Shown: in pieces, positions 12,115-24,680 of the stretch | Numbering within the stretch: position 1 is the stretch's first letter | How the letters are laid out: each line of letters starts with the position of its first letter | Assembly (NCBI RefSeq): GCF_963924675.1 | Contig: NC_089226.1 | Coordinates: forward strand, 48,749,124-48,813,123 | Origin: Phocoena phocoena | Lineage: Eukaryota; Chordata; Mammalia; Artiodactyla; Phocoenidae | Length of the DNA: 64,000 bases | Direction: 5' to 3' | Program-made: the position numbers and the translations under genes | The notes under the pieces: generated by a model | What the model was told of the DNA's origin: nothing | Databases searched by the model: none | The model's input: only the letters and a program-made list of their open reading frames with translations

Positions 12115-12510
12115 TCTTTTTTTGTGGATATATTGGTATGCTTGTGTTGCTGTAACAAAATACTACAGAATGGAAATTTATTTTCTCATAGCTCTGGAGG
12201 CTGAGAAGTCCAAATCAAAGTGTCAGCAAATTTGGTTTCTGATGAAAGCATTCTTCCTAGCTTGTAAATGGCTGACTTCTTGCTATGCTCTCACATGGCC
12301 TTTCCTTGGTGATGTACATGGAGAGAGAGCTAGCCCTCTGTCTTCTTATAAGGACACTAATTCTGTCAGATCAAGTTCCCACCCTTATGAGCTCATTTAA
12401 CCTTAGTTACCTACTTAAAAGGGCCATTTCCAAATTTAGCCACACTGGGGGTTAGGGATTCAACACATAAATTTTGAGAGAACACAAACATTTGATTCGT
12501 AACAGCTGGA
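12115..12510 (+). mobile_element. Solo LTR, MLT1-like (ERVL-MaLR)
   Basis: Typical order: 'tatgcttgtgttgctgtaacaaaatactacaga', 'atttattttctcatagctctggaggctgagaagtccaa', 'tcttataaggacactaattctg' and 'ggggttagggattcaacacataaattttgagagaacacaaacatt', ending near 'taacag'. No internal region is present. The 115-codon frame at 12053-12400 is within it. Confidence 0.6.
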
Positions 12511-12764
12511 TAGATACTTTCTTAGTAGACTCTTTCATTGAGGATATGAGCATCTGGGCTCCTAGTTTTATACAGGACCCCTCACCTGTGTGTGCCCTAG
12601 GGTAAGTCTTTTGTTCTATGAGTTCATTAGAAGTGACTATTTAGGCAATTGGGAATGACAGATGTCTCTAGGGAAGCTAGCTGGTGGCTTCAGTACTTAG
12701 TTCTACCTCTGGATTCATTTGTGGCTTCTGAGAATTTCCTGTGGTTTCTGTTCAGATTAGTTAT

Positions 12765-12795
12765 ACAATCAATCAATCAATGTATGTATGTGTTT
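12765..12795. repeat. Short (AATC)n / (TATG)n microsatellite
   Basis: 'caatcaatcaatcaatgtatgtatgtg': three to four units of each tetramer. Confidence 0.75.
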
Positions 12796-13720
12796 ATATT
12801 TCATCCTATATTTTAAAACATTTTATCATAGAAGTTTTTGGACTTATGTGATGCACAAAAGTAGATAAAATAGTAGAGAAGGTATAACAAGCTCCTGTAT
12901 ACCTACCCCCTAGTTACAGTAAGCATCAACATTTTATCAAACTTACTATAGTATTTTTAAGCTACAATATCACACTATTTGACTAGACAATACTAATGTA
13001 ACTCGACAAATAAAGATAATTTCTACATAATTAACTAAAAAGTTACCAGTAAGTCTTTAATATTATCCAATACTTAGTCTATATTCAAATGACTCTTATT
13101 ATTTAAAAATATTATTCTATAGTTGCTTTGTTTAAATCTGGATCCAAACAAGGTGTACATCTTATCTTTTTTGTTTGTTTCTTTAACTTCCCTTTAATCT
13201 AGAATGGTTACCCCCACTCCCACTTTTTAAAAATAATTCCAAAGACTCATTGAAAATTAAGTCAGTAAAATTGCTTCTTATGGTGTATATAATGTTTCTC
13301 TATTTATAATTCCTATAAACTAGAAAATAGATATGAAGACTGGATTACATTTGGATTCAATTTCTTTAGCATACTTCATAGGTAGTGCTGTGTACTTTAT
13401 ATTGCATTAAATCAGACGGTACTGTCTGGTAATCATAATTTTAGTGTTACTGAGATGTAATTGGTGGTGTAGTTTTTGTCACTGACCGTTTCATTGTGAA
13501 GATTCTCATTAACATTTCATCTAATACTTTTACCATCTGTTGATGATTGTTACCATCTTCAGTTTTTTCAAGAGGATGCCAATTGGTGATTTTCTAATTC
13601 TATAATTTTCTCTATATTTATTAGATGGAAATTTTCCAAAAAGAATTTTTGCTCACAAACTAGAGTTGTTAGTGGACTCTAAACTTAAGTTTGTATAGAA
13701 AAGAGAGGATAAATGTTTAA
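12796..13720 (+). mobile_element. Ancient LINE-like sequence (L1ME-type, tentative)
   Basis: Shows the order 'agctcctgtatacctaccccctag', 'tctatattcaaatgactcttat', 'tttaaatctggatccaaacaaggtgtacatc', 'ttaatctagaatggtta', 'ttagcatacttcataggtagtgctgtgtactt', which recurs as one ancient repeat unit in mammalian genomes. I place it with old L1 3' sequences but the family is uncertain, and the orientation is nominal. Confidence 0.45.
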
Positions 13721-14482
13721 TTTGTCTTCTTTACTTACCAATGATCATAGTAAATGGTTGCTACCCTAGTGCCTCCAGTGCTGACCAGTGATTTTGTAAA
13801 TTTTATTTAGTCTTATGTCTTCTATAATGAGGCACTTCAAGTTGCTTTTACAAGAGGGAATATAAATAGAAAATTAAAAAGCAAGAACACTTAACTACGA
13901 AATTACTACAATTTGGATTAGTGTTTCTTGGGTTCATGAAAAGTTGTTGGACCTGCCATTTCTGAGATATAAGCAAAAAACTTTATATTGACAAAAAAGT
14001 AGTTCTTTGATAAGCCTTCCACATTAAATTTCCCAGTCCTTTAAGTCTTTTTATTCTAACACCTTTATTAGAGTATAATTGCTTTACAATGGTGTGTTAG
14101 TTTCTGCTTTATAACAAAGTGAATCAGCTATACATATGCATATATCCCCATATCTCTTCCCTCTTGCGTCTCCCTCCCAACCTCCCTATCCCACCCTTCT
14201 AGGTGGTCACAAAGCACCGAGCTGATCTCCCTGTGCTATGTGGCTGCTTCCCACTAGCTATCTATTTTGCATTTGGTAGTGTATATATGTCCATAACACT
14301 CTCACATCGTCCCAGCTTACCCTTCCCCCTCCCCATGTCCATAAGTCCATTCTCTATGCCTGTATCTTTATTCCTGTCCTGACCCTAGGTTCTTCAGAAC
14401 CACCTTTTTTTTAGATTCCATATATATGTGTTAGCATACAGTATTTCACTCTGTCTGACAGACTCTAGGGCCATCCACCTCA

Positions 14483-15647
14483 CTACAAATAACTCAGTTT
14501 TCTTTTTATGGCTGAGTAATATTCCATTGTATATATGTGCCACATCTTCTTTATCCATTCATCTGTCGATGGACACTTAGGTTGCTTCCATGTCCTGGCT
14601 ATTGTAAATAATGCTGCAATGAACATTGTGGTACATGTCTCTTTTTGAATTATGGTTTTCTCAGGGTATATGCCCAGTAGTGGGATTGCTGGGTCATACG
14701 GTAGTTCTATTTTTAGTATTTTAAGGAACCTCCATACTGTTCTCCATAGTGGCTGTATCAATTTACATTCCCACCAACAGTGCAAGACACTGGTTCCTAA
14801 TGTCTGTTTAGGTCTTCTGCCCATTTTTGGATTAAGTTGTTTTGTTTTTTAGATATTGAGCTGCATGAGCTGCTTGTAAATTTTGGAGATTAATCCTGCG
14901 TCAGTTGCTCCATTTGCAAGTATTTTCTCCCATTCTGAGGGTTGTCTTTTCATGTTGTTTATGGTTTCCTTTGCTGTGCAAAAGCTTTTAAGTTTCATTA
15001 GGTCCCATTTGTTTATTTTTGTTTTTAGTCCCATTTCTCTAGGAGGTGGGTCAACAAGGATCTTGCTGTGATTTACATCATAGAGTGCTCTGCCTATGTT
15101 TTCCTCTAAGAATTTTACAGTATCTGGCTTTACATTTAGGTCTTTAATTCATTTTGAGTTTATTTTTGTGTATGGTGTTAGGGAGTGTTCTAATTTCATT
15201 CTTTTACATGTAGCTGTCCAGTTTTACCAGCACCACATATTGAAGAGGTTGTCTTTTCCCCACTGTATATTCTTGCCTCCTTTATCAAAAATAAGGTGAC
15301 CATATGTGCATGGGTTGATCTCTGGGCTTTCTATCCTGTTCCATTGATCTATATTTCTGTTTTTGTACCAGTACCATACTGTCTTGATTACTGTAGCTTT
15401 GTAGTATAATCTGAAGTCCAGGAGCCTGATTCCTCCAGCTCTGTTTTTCTTTCTCAAGATTGCTTTGGCTATTCGGGGTCTTATGTGTTTCCATACAAAT
15501 TGTGATATTTTTTCTTCTAGTTTTGTAAAAGATGCCATTGGTAGTTTGATAGGGATTGCATTGAATCTGTAGATTGCTTTGGGTAGTATAGTCATTTTCA
15601 CAATGTTGATACTTCCAACGCAAGAGCATGGTATATCTCTCCATCTG

Positions 15648-15686
<39 letters not shown>

Positions 15687-18234
15687 GGTACGTGGGCCTC
15701 TCACTGCTGCAGCCTCTCCCACTGCGGAGCACAGGCTCCAGACGCGCAGGCCCAGCAGCCATGGCTCATGGACCCAGCCACTCCGCGGCATGTGGGATCC
15801 TCCCAGATCGGGGCATGAACCCGCGCCCCCCGCATCAGCAGGTGGACCCCCAACCACTGTGCCACCAGGGAAGCCCTGTGTCATCTTTAATTTCTTTTAT
15901 CAGTGTCTTATAGTTTTCTGCATACAGGTCTTTTGTCTCCTTAGGTAGGTTTATTCCTAGGTATTTTTTTTCTTTTTGTTGCAATGTAAATGGGAGTGTT
16001 TCCCTGATTTCTCTTTCAGATTTTTCATCATTAGTGTACAAGAATGCAAGAGATTTCTGTGCATTAATTTTGTATCCTGCTACTTTACCAAATTCATTGA
16101 TTAGCTCTAGTAGTTTTCTGGTATCTTCTTTAGGATTCTCCATGTATAGTATCATGTCATCTGCAAAAGTGACAGCCTTACTTCTTCTTTTCCTATTTGG
16201 ATTCCTTTTATTTCTTTTTCTTCTCTGATTGCTATAGCTAAAACTTCCAAAACTATGTTGAATAAGAGTGGTGAGAGTGGACAACCTTGTCTTGTTCCTG
16301 ATCTTAGAGGAAATTGTTTCAGTTTTTCACCATTGAGAACAATGTTTGCTGTGGGTTGTTCATATATGGCCTTTATTATGTTGAGGTAAGTTCCCTCTAT
16401 GCCTACTTTCTGGAGGGTTTTTATCATACATGGTGTTGAATTTTGTCAAAAGGTTTTTCTGCATCTATTGAGATGATCATATGGATTTTCTCCTTCAGTT
16501 TGCTAATATGGTGTATCACATTGATTTTTTTGCGTATATCGAAGAAACCTTGCATTCCTGGGATAAACCCCACTTGATCATGGTGTATGATCCTTTTAAT
16601 GTGCTGTTGGATTCTGTTTGCTAGTATTTTGTTGAGGATTTTTGCATCTATGTGCATCAGTGATATTGGCCTGTACTTTTCTTTCATTGTGACATCTTTG
16701 TCTGGTTTTGGTATCAGGGTGATGGTGGCCTCATAGAATGAGTTGGGGAGTGTTCCTACCTCTATATTTTGGAAAAGTTTGAGAAGGATAGGTGTTAGCT
16801 CTTCACTAAATGTTTGATAGAGTTCACCTGTGAAGTAATCTGGTCCTGGGCTTTGGTTTGTTGGAAGACTTTTCATCACAGTCTCAATTTCAGTGCTTGT
16901 GATTGGTCTGTTTATATTTTCTGTTTCTTCCTGGTTCAGTCTTGGAAGGTGGTGCTTTTCTAAGAATTTGTCCATTTTCCTGGCATATAATCACTTGTAG
17001 TAATCTCTCATGATCCTTTGTATTTCTGCAGTGTCAGTCGTTACTTCTCTTTTTTCATTTCTAATTCTATTGATTTGAGTCTTCTCCCTTTTTTTCTTGA
17101 TGAGTCTGGCTAATGGTTTGTCAATTTTGTTTATTTTCTCAAAGAACCAGTTTTTAGTTTTATTGATCTTTGCTATTGTTTCCATCATATATTTTTCATT
17201 TATTTCTGATCTGATCTTTATGATTTCTTTCCTTCTGCTAACTTTGGGGTTTTTCTGTTTTTCTTTTGCTAATTGCTTTAGGTGTAAGTTTAGGTTGTTT
17301 ACTTGAGATGTTTCTTGTTTCTTGAAGTAGGATTGTATTGCTATAAAGTTCCCTCTTGGAACTGCTTTTGCTGCATCCCACAGGTTTTGGGTCATCGTGT
17401 TTTCATTGTCATTTGTTTCTAGGTATTTTTTGACTTCCTCTCTGATTTCTTCAGTGATCTCTTTGTTATTAAGTAGTGTATTGTTTAGTGTCCATGTGCT
17501 TGTATTTTTTACAGATTTTTTTTTCCTATAGTTGATATCTAGTCTCATAGCATTGTGGTTGGAAAAGATATTTGATATGATTTCAATTTTCATAAATTTA
17601 CCAAGGCTTGATTTGTGACCCAAGATATGATCTATCCTGTGGAATATTCAATAGCACTTGAGAAGGAAGTGTATTTTGTTCTTTTTGGATGGAATGTCCT
17701 ATAAATATCAATTAAGTCCATCTTGTTTAATGTATCATTTAAAGCTTGTGTTTCCTTATTTGTTTTCATTTTGGTTGATCTGTCCATTGGTGAAAGTGTG
17801 GTGTAAAGTCCCCTACTATGTTTGTGTAACTGTCGATTTCCCCTTTTATGGCTGTTAGCATTTGCCTTATGTATTGAGGTGCTTCTATGTTGGGTGCATA
17901 GATATTTACAATTGTTATATCTTCTTCTTGGATTGATCCCTTGATCATTATGTAGCTTCCTTCTTTGTCTTTTGTAATAGTCTTTATTTTAAAGTCTATT
18001 TTGTCTGATATGAGAATTGCTACTCCATCTTTCTTTTGATATTCCACGGAATACCTTTTTCCATCCCCTCACTTTCATTCTGTATGTGTCCCTAGATCTG
18101 AAATGGGTCTCTTGTAGACAGCATATATGCGGGTCTTGTTTTTGTATCCATTCAGCCAGTCTGTGTCTTTTGGTTGGAGCATTTAATCCATTTACATTTA
18201 AGGTAATTATCAATATGTATGTTCCTGTTACCAT
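14483..18234 (-). pseudogene. L1 ORF2 (endonuclease-reverse transcriptase), inactivated
   Basis: ORF2 protein normally nicks target DNA and reverse-transcribes L1 RNA. Reading from 18234 downward, the endonuclease start is intact in motif (LNVNGLNAPTKRHRLAEW, then the catalytic QETHF). The endonuclease then continues in a shifted frame at 17766-18047 and on in 16991-17623. The reverse transcriptase lies at 16424-16975 ([11 protein letters not shown]) and 16152-16427 ([19 protein letters not shown]). The catalytic FADD motif ([13 protein letters not shown]) is at about 16150-16185, but in a different frame from the preceding block. C-terminal pieces are at 15224-15601, 14849-15034 and 14483-14824 ([17 protein letters not shown]). 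At least four frameshifts or stops plus the SINE insertion make it non-functional. Confidence 0.92.
15653..15878 (-). mobile_element. CHR-type tRNA SINE nested in L1 ORF2
   Basis: Antisense copy with a T-run of about 28 at 15655-15684, then the SINE body, ending in 'gccaccaggg aagccct'. The flanking L1 reads 'ctccatctgtttgt' on one side and 'gtgtcatctttaatttc' on the other, continuous L1 sequence apart from the insert. I see only a 2-4 base overlap, so the usual target duplication is absent or very short. It post-dates the L1. Plus and minus open frames at 15285-15948 are mostly SINE frames. Confidence 0.93.
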
Positions 18235-18388
18235 TTTCTTAGTTGTTTTGGGTTTGTTATTTTAGGTCTTTTCCTTCTCTTGCGTTTCCTACCTAGAGAA
18301 GTTCCTTTAGCATTTGTTGTAAAGCTGGTTTGGTGGTGCTTATCCTTAGTATTTTCATTGTTTTTGAACTTCTTGTTTATCCTTTAAG

Positions 18389-19425
18389 GTCAATGTGATC
18401 CTACATTTCAATAATTATTTTTCTAGTATTTTTTCTAGTATTTCATTCCCCCCAACCCCCCTGCCCTCATCCATAGAATTTGGGTTGAGATAAATAACAA
18501 GCTTATTCCTAATCTCCTTTACTCAACAAAGGATTAATATGTGTAATAAAGTAGTCAAGTAGTGATTTGTTTTTTAAGTTATGCTAAAAAGAATTAAAAG
18601 AGAGAGAGTTAAAGCTTCTAGAAGTGAATTTCTTAGCCTCCAAAGAAACGATTGATGGTACTTTAAGCAAACTTAGAAAGAATACTTTATGAAAAAATTC
18701 ATTAACATGCCTATTTCTCTTCCTGACCTTCAATTTATCAATATCTTATTATGTGGACAAAATGAAGACATCATCATAGTATGAAAAGCTTATTTAAAAG
18801 GTAAATGGGTCAAGTTTGTATGAAATAGCAATTATGGAAATAATCACAAACAATCACTGAAAAAGATTTTGCTAATTAGGTTATACCCAAAGAAAGGCTC
18901 TGCATTAATGTGTTTAACAACCAAGAAGGACACATTCTGGCTGGTCACAAACCATGTATGATAATCTATAATGAATATGAGTAGTCTAATGAAAAGGTAA
19001 ATGTATTACGTAAATGACAAACTTGGGGCAGATATGTTGTTTTAGGTAGAAAGGATCTAGCCTCAATAATTATTAGTATTAAATTATGGGTAGCTAAGTC
19101 TATAATTAAAAAAAAAATTTCTATTAGTTCTTCCAAAGGTAACCTGTAGTTTAATATTAAACAAGATGAAGCTGTGTGACACAGTTGTAATATTCAGTAT
19201 ATAGACAGAAAGACATGTACATAAAGTCTAATTTTAAATGCTTTATTAATAAAGTCTTGTATATGTACATAAAAGATGTAAAAATGCAATGTGATTTTTG
19301 TAAAATGAGATTAACACAGCATATCATGTCATCAGACAAAACAGCATTGTCACTTGATAAGTTTTATGTATGCTGTTTCAAAGAACCAATTGGTAAAGAA
19401 AAACTGCCTGATAATTATGTCAGTC
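18389..19425. other. Unique AT-rich DNA, no gene seen
   Basis: Contains a C-rich stretch at 18450-18465. The opposing open frames at 19157-19469 are AT-rich chance frames. No named repeat was recognised. Confidence 0.45.
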
Positions 19426-20350
19426 ATTCACTCAGCAAACATATGTCAAATATTATGTGCCAGATATAGTTTCAAGCGCTAAGAAAATAAATATTAGTAA
19501 GACAGGGACCCTTCGTTTATGGGCTCACAGTCTCTTTGGAGAATTATGCACAGAAACAGTAGTAGTTGATTACGAAAAATGTTACATTGGAAATATAGAG
19601 GATGTACTTTGGATGACTTGAAAAGAATGAGGGTTCTTCTGCTGGGTAAGCTAGAAAGAGCTTTTCCAAGGAGGTAACTTTAGATTTGGATGTTGAAGGT
19701 TGAATACTAGTCCACCAACTGGAGAAATGGGGTATATCAATTCAAAAGTAGGGAATCAATTACATTTGTAGAAATAGGAAAGTATAGAACAGCATGTGGG
19801 GTTCACAAGGGATATATAGTGCTGTGTGATTGGAGTAGAGAGTGCATGAGAGAGAATGGCAGGAGATGATACTCCATAGTATTGGGTAAAGATGGGGAAG
19901 ATCGGGTGCCATGAGAAGAAGCTTGGGCTTATAAACTCCGGTGTTTATAGGCACCCAGCAAAGGTTTTGATGCAGTTTTATGTAGTCACCACTTCTATGG
20001 TTTGTGAGGGATAAGATGAAGGTGGGGAAAGATTGTAGGCAGAAAAATGAGTTTGGAGAGTATTGCCAGAGTTGAACCCAGGTAGTGGTAGTTAGAATAC
20101 CCAAAAAGGTGACAGTTTCAGGAGTGCTTTACAACATAGAATCATTTAGACTAGAGGAACAGTTGAGCATCATGGGTTACAGAGAGAAATAATGAGGAAT
20201 TATTCTAAAGTAGCCAAATTGGGTAGATTACAATGGTATTGAATCAAGAACAGTTGGAGGAACAGATTTTAGGGAAAAGCTACCTGAGCCTCGTTTGGGG
20301 CATGTTGAGGTTTAGGGAGCTGAAGAATACCCAGGAAGGGCTGTGAGGGA
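19426..20350 (+). repeat. Long ancient interspersed repeat (family unassigned)
   Basis: Begins 'tcattcactcagcaaacatatgtcaaatattatgtgccagatatag', followed by 'gacagggaccc', 'gaaagagcttttccaaggagg', 'ttggatgttgaaggttga', 'agcaaaggttttgatgcag' and 'gggcatgttgaggtttagggagctg'. This ordered set is characteristic of one old eutherian repeat. A second copy lies at 36310-37420. The minus frame 19760-20104 is its reverse reading. Confidence 0.5.
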
Positions 20351-21094
20351 TGGGGGCTTAGAGATATCCTTGTCCTCATTAAACAAATAATTTTAGAAGG
20401 GAAGCGTCAAACTATCTATTTGGGATTTGATTCAGCTTGGTGAACTTGGGTTGAAACAAAGGATACTTTCTCTGCCTGTAAAAAAAAAGAAAGAAAAAAA
20501 AGAAAACAGTAGTCAAACCTTATGAATATGGAACAAATGTGTTTTTCTAAAGCATCAAGAAGCTCAAAGGACCTTTTGATGTAAATTTTCACAATGTTGG
20601 TATGTAAAAATTATCATCCTTGGGTTTCCATTTTGAATCCATGTTGTGAGATTAGGCCCAGGGTTACCTTTGATCTTGATTCATAGAGATTTAATGGAAG
20701 GTACACATATTTTGTTCAAACTTCAGAGAAAGACAGAAAGTTGTAAGGAGTTTTTGGGGATTTGGAGATTTTAAAGGCTTTTTAAAAACAAAAACCTCCC
20801 AAAAATAAGTTTTTTTTTTAATTTAGTGACAATGTGACAATTCAACTATCGTTTACTTCTTGACAATATGACAAACAGTTTTCCTCCATTATTGTTTCAG
20901 AACTTTTCCTTACAAGCACTTTAATAGGTATTTTTAAAATTTCCCTCTTTCTTATTTGGGATAAACAAAATTCAGAGAAATTAAGTGACATTATTGAGAA
21001 CATTCAGAGTCAGTGAGACAGAATTTAAGCATTGGTCTTGCATGAGTCTCCTCCACAACTGATAAAAGTTCAGTTTGAGGCCTCAGTTGCTTCA
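20351..21094. other. Unique DNA with A-rich patches, no gene seen
   Basis: A-rich stretch at 20480-20510 and a short T-run near 20810. No coding or RNA signals were recognised. Confidence 0.45.
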
Positions 21095-21107
21095 GTCTCT
21101 CTCTCCC

Positions 21108-21144
<37 letters not shown>

Positions 21145-21159
21145 TTCTGTGTGTGTGTC
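21095..21159. repeat. (TC)n-(TCTG)n-(TG)n compound microsatellite
   Basis: A CT-rich start, about seven TCTG/GTCT units through 21107-21136, a CT block, then a short GT run. The plus open frame at 21075-21275 reads through it and is not a gene. Confidence 0.92.
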
Positions 21160-23315
21160 TTCTCTTCAGCTGTTTTTCTGAAGTGTCCGCCAAAGTGGAA
21201 TCTGTAGTTATTAGCTCAGGTCATCGTTCAAATATGCTAGCAACTCTGTGGTTTCATCTTTTGCTACATTTTTGAGTACTCAGTAAGATTACTGATTATT
21301 TTGTAAAAGGCCAAAGTGTCTCTTCAATGAGCATTTGGTAAGTGAATGTGAATGACTTAGTGCTATCAAAAGTATTCGATCAGAAACATAGTTGGAAACT
21401 AGTTGGAAATAAATTCTGCAGATAAATAACTGTAATAGCACACAGGTCATTCAGCCTAACTTTGCCTTTAGTAAAGCCTATGGAAGCTGAACACAGAAAA
21501 GGCTTTTTTTATGTGTGAATAAGGAATAGATTCCAAAGACGCACCACTAACAGAACTTGATTTGTACGTTTGTGACTTTTTAGAGAAACATGTATTTATA
21601 ACACTATTAAACAGAATAGCCTTAAATCAAAAGCATAAAGTGTGGTTAGACTAGTAGCATCTGGAAAGAATCAATCCTTTTGCCTATAATGTTTCTAAGC
21701 AACCACAAATTGAAGCAATGCAAGGATAGTTCATGGGAAGTTAAAGCTATAATTTTCAGATTTCTACAATTTTCAATCTGCTGTAAGGCAAAGACAGTGA
21801 AAGCTAATTTACACATTCTGCTTTTATTAAATACAAATTTCATTTATTTAAATACAAAAATCACAGCTTTTTATAAGCAAAGGGACCTTTTCAGGAAGTC
21901 CTATTTAAGCCATTCTTTGTTATGAATAGTTAAAATCTGCATATGTAGTCCAGCATAATGACTTTGTGAAATATAAAGCAACACTGAAATTATGGTATTA
22001 TTATTATAAAGCTATGAATTTGCTAAACATACTTCAGATACTTTCTGAACTTTTAAAATTCTAATTGGATTGAATCCAATCATTATCAAACAATACTTCA
22101 ACGCACCTTTTTATAATATGAATCTAAATGTAAATCATTAATTTTCCCCTGTCCCCATTTGCATTTTATCAGATTAATTTAAATGTAAATATACTTTACA
22201 CAAATTACCTCTTAAAATCCTTGAAGGTAAATCTCAAAGTTCTGCCACCTAAGAAGAGAGGAAAATACAGACTTTCCTAAAGCATTCTCAAATAAAGCCA
22301 TTTTAGAACACTGATTTCTCAAAAGGTCTACCTTTTTTCTATGAAATAGGGTTTCTTTGTAACAGTGCAAAATGAGAGCCTAGCTGGTAGGAAATGAAAT
22401 AAATCTTCCCCATATATCATGCAGGAAAGATTATTTTCTAATATGTAAATTTATGGTACATTTACAAAAAATTTCCATATAATAGTACAAAATTTTAATA
22501 TAGGCTATCAGGACTTTTATATTAGATAACTAGGTGAGTTGACCATAAGAAGTATAGGAATATTATTTACTCTTTTTTTTTTGGAGAGAGATACTGGCAA
22601 AACATGTTCAACCGTAAATTAAAAAGTAGTAATTGATCTTAGTAGTATAGTGACTTTCACCAATAAATTAAGCAAAGTTTCTATGCTAGTATAAAAGATT
22701 GTGTGTGCTGCATGCAAATATATAGATATAGGTATGAATATAGGTAGAATAGTTTCTTGACTAGGAGAAACATATTTTCTGATTTTTTTTTATTTATGAA
22801 TAATAAAGTGGTGCCATATCATAAAAGTAATGTGATGTTTTTCTTTTTAATGATGTGAACCAAGGGCTGAAAGAGACCAGTAGAAATTAATTAGCCCCAC
22901 ATCACTAACCTCCTTAAAGCTAAAGCCATAGACTTTGGTTCTTTGGGCATAAGGGGGCAAGTGGATTTGTGAAACAGCCAGAATGGAAAATGTGAAGATT
23001 GACTGAGGATGCAGTGGGCACATTTCTCCATCGGCTGGCCTTCCATAAAATAGACTCCCAGATATCCTCTTTCTACCACCTGCCCACACATATGATTACA
23101 GCAGCCTTCATTAGCACTTACTAGCTAAGTCAAAGTCCAATATTTTGTTTTGTGTCTTGGTTCCCTTATTCTGCTACAGGAGCCTACTTCCTATAATTTC
23201 AATTCACCAATAATTTCTTGAACACTTATAGAGACCTAATAGTTGATTAAGATTTAGTCACTGCATTCCAGAAACTGATACTCTTGTAGGGGAGGGTGGA
23301 TATATATATATATTA
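21160..23315. other. Long unique AT-rich stretch, no gene seen
   Basis: Over 2 kb without a recognised repeat, unusual for this window. It includes an octamer-like ATTTGCAT at 22157-22164 followed by homeodomain-like ATTAATTT. Opposing frames at 21646-21925 and 22847-23091 lack convincing splice bounds. Possible constrained non-coding DNA. Confidence 0.4.
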
Positions 23316-23317
23316 TT

Positions 23318-24680
23318 CATGCTAATAGAAAAGAACCCTGTCACCAAAGCAATCTTGAGAAAGAAGAAGACCCCTGATTTCAAACTATATTACAAAGCTA
23401 TAGTAATTAAAACATCATAGTTTTGGCATAAAAACAGACATACAGATCAATGGACCAGGGTAGAGAGCCCAGAAATAAACCCATGCATATATGGTCAATT
23501 AATTTACGACAAAGGAGCCAAGAATATACAATGGGGAAAGGACAGTCTCTTCAACAAATGGTGTTGGGAAAATCAGATAGCCACATGAAAAAGAATGAAA
23601 CTGGACCATTATCTTAAACCATATACAAAACTTAATATGAATTAAAAACTTGACTAAGACCTGAAGCCATAAAACTCCTCGAAGAAAACGTAAGCAGTAA
23701 GCTCCATAACTAGGTCTTGCCGATGATATTTTGGATCGGACTCCAAAAGCAAAAGCAAAAATAAACAAGACTACATCAAAATAAAAATCTACTGTACAGA
23801 AAAGGAAACCATCACTGGAATGAAAAGGCAACCTACTGAATAGGAGAAAATATTTGTAAAGCATTTATCTTATAAGGGTCTAGTATCCAAAACATATAAA
23901 GAACTCATACAACCAACTCAATAGCAAAAAAGAAAAGAAACAACCCAATTAAAAAATAGGCAGACTATCTGAATAGGCACTTTTCCAAAGAAGGCATATA
24001 GGTGATCAGCAGACACATGAAAAGATGCTCTACATAATTAATTATCAGGGAAATGCAAATCAAAACCACAATGAAATATCAACTCACACCTCTTAGAATG
24101 GCTATTATCAAAAAGACTAGAAATAGCAAGTGTTGGCAAGGAGAAAAGAACCCTTGCGCACTGTTGGTGGGATTGGAAATTGGTGCAGCCACTATGGAAA
24201 ACAGTATGGAGGTTCCTCAAAAAATTAAAAATAGAGCTACCATATGATCCAGCAATTCAACGTCTAATACTTATTCAAAGAGCACAAAGACACGAATTCA
24301 AAAAGACATATGCACCCTCATGTTCATTGCAGCATTATTCACAATAGCCAAGATAATGGAAACAACCTAAGTGTCCATCAACAGATGAATGGATAAAAAA
24401 GTGATACACACACACACACACACTAGAATAATATTTAGCCATAAGAAAGAAAGAAATCTTGCCATTTTTGACAATGTGGATGGACCTGGAAGACATTATG
24501 CTTAGTGAAATAAGTCAGACAGAAAAACAAATTAGCATACAATCTCTCTCATATGTGGAATCTAAAAATTAAAAAACAAAACAGAACTAAGCTTAATAAG
24601 TAACAGAGAGCAGACTGGTGGTTGCCAGAGGCAGGGGACTGGGGTTAAGAGAAATGGGTGAACTATTTTTGAAATTCATT
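23318..24680 (+). mobile_element. L1 LINE 3' end, sense, old (L1MA/L1MB-like)
   Basis: ORF2 C-terminal region in order: 'acaaagctatagtaattaaaac', 'gatcaatggaccagggtagagagcccagaaataaaccc', 'gacaaaggagccaagaatatacaatgggg', 'cagcattattcacaatagccaag' and 'gtccatcaacagatgaatggat'. Then comes the 3' UTR with 'ggtggttgccagaggcaggggactgggg'. Frames are broken throughout. A short (AC)n at 24406-24422 lies within it. It is older than the L1 at 14-18 kb. Confidence 0.9.

Larger units (their letters stand above)
14046..18379 (-). mobile_element. Cetartiodactyl L1 LINE, antisense, 5'-truncated, with nested SINE
   Basis: The 3' end is at about 14050 ('attagagtataattgctttacaatgg' antisense). The 3' UTR spans 14055-14480 and ORF2 spans 14483-18234. 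About 100 bases of sequence upstream of ORF2 are recognisable to ~18345, after which the element stops. ORF1 is missing. TCCTTTAAG occurs at 14037-14045 and 18380-18388 and is a possible target duplication, though short. A CHR SINE interrupts it at 15653-15878. The 3' UTR is the same type as at 1-523. Confidence 0.93.

Noticed and set aside
15285..15948. Open frames of 76-199 codons on both strands
   Set aside because: They run through the CHR SINE and its T-run into L1 ORF2; the same peptide patterns (GDTGSCPGPGRSHMPRSGWA-like) recur in every SINE copy.
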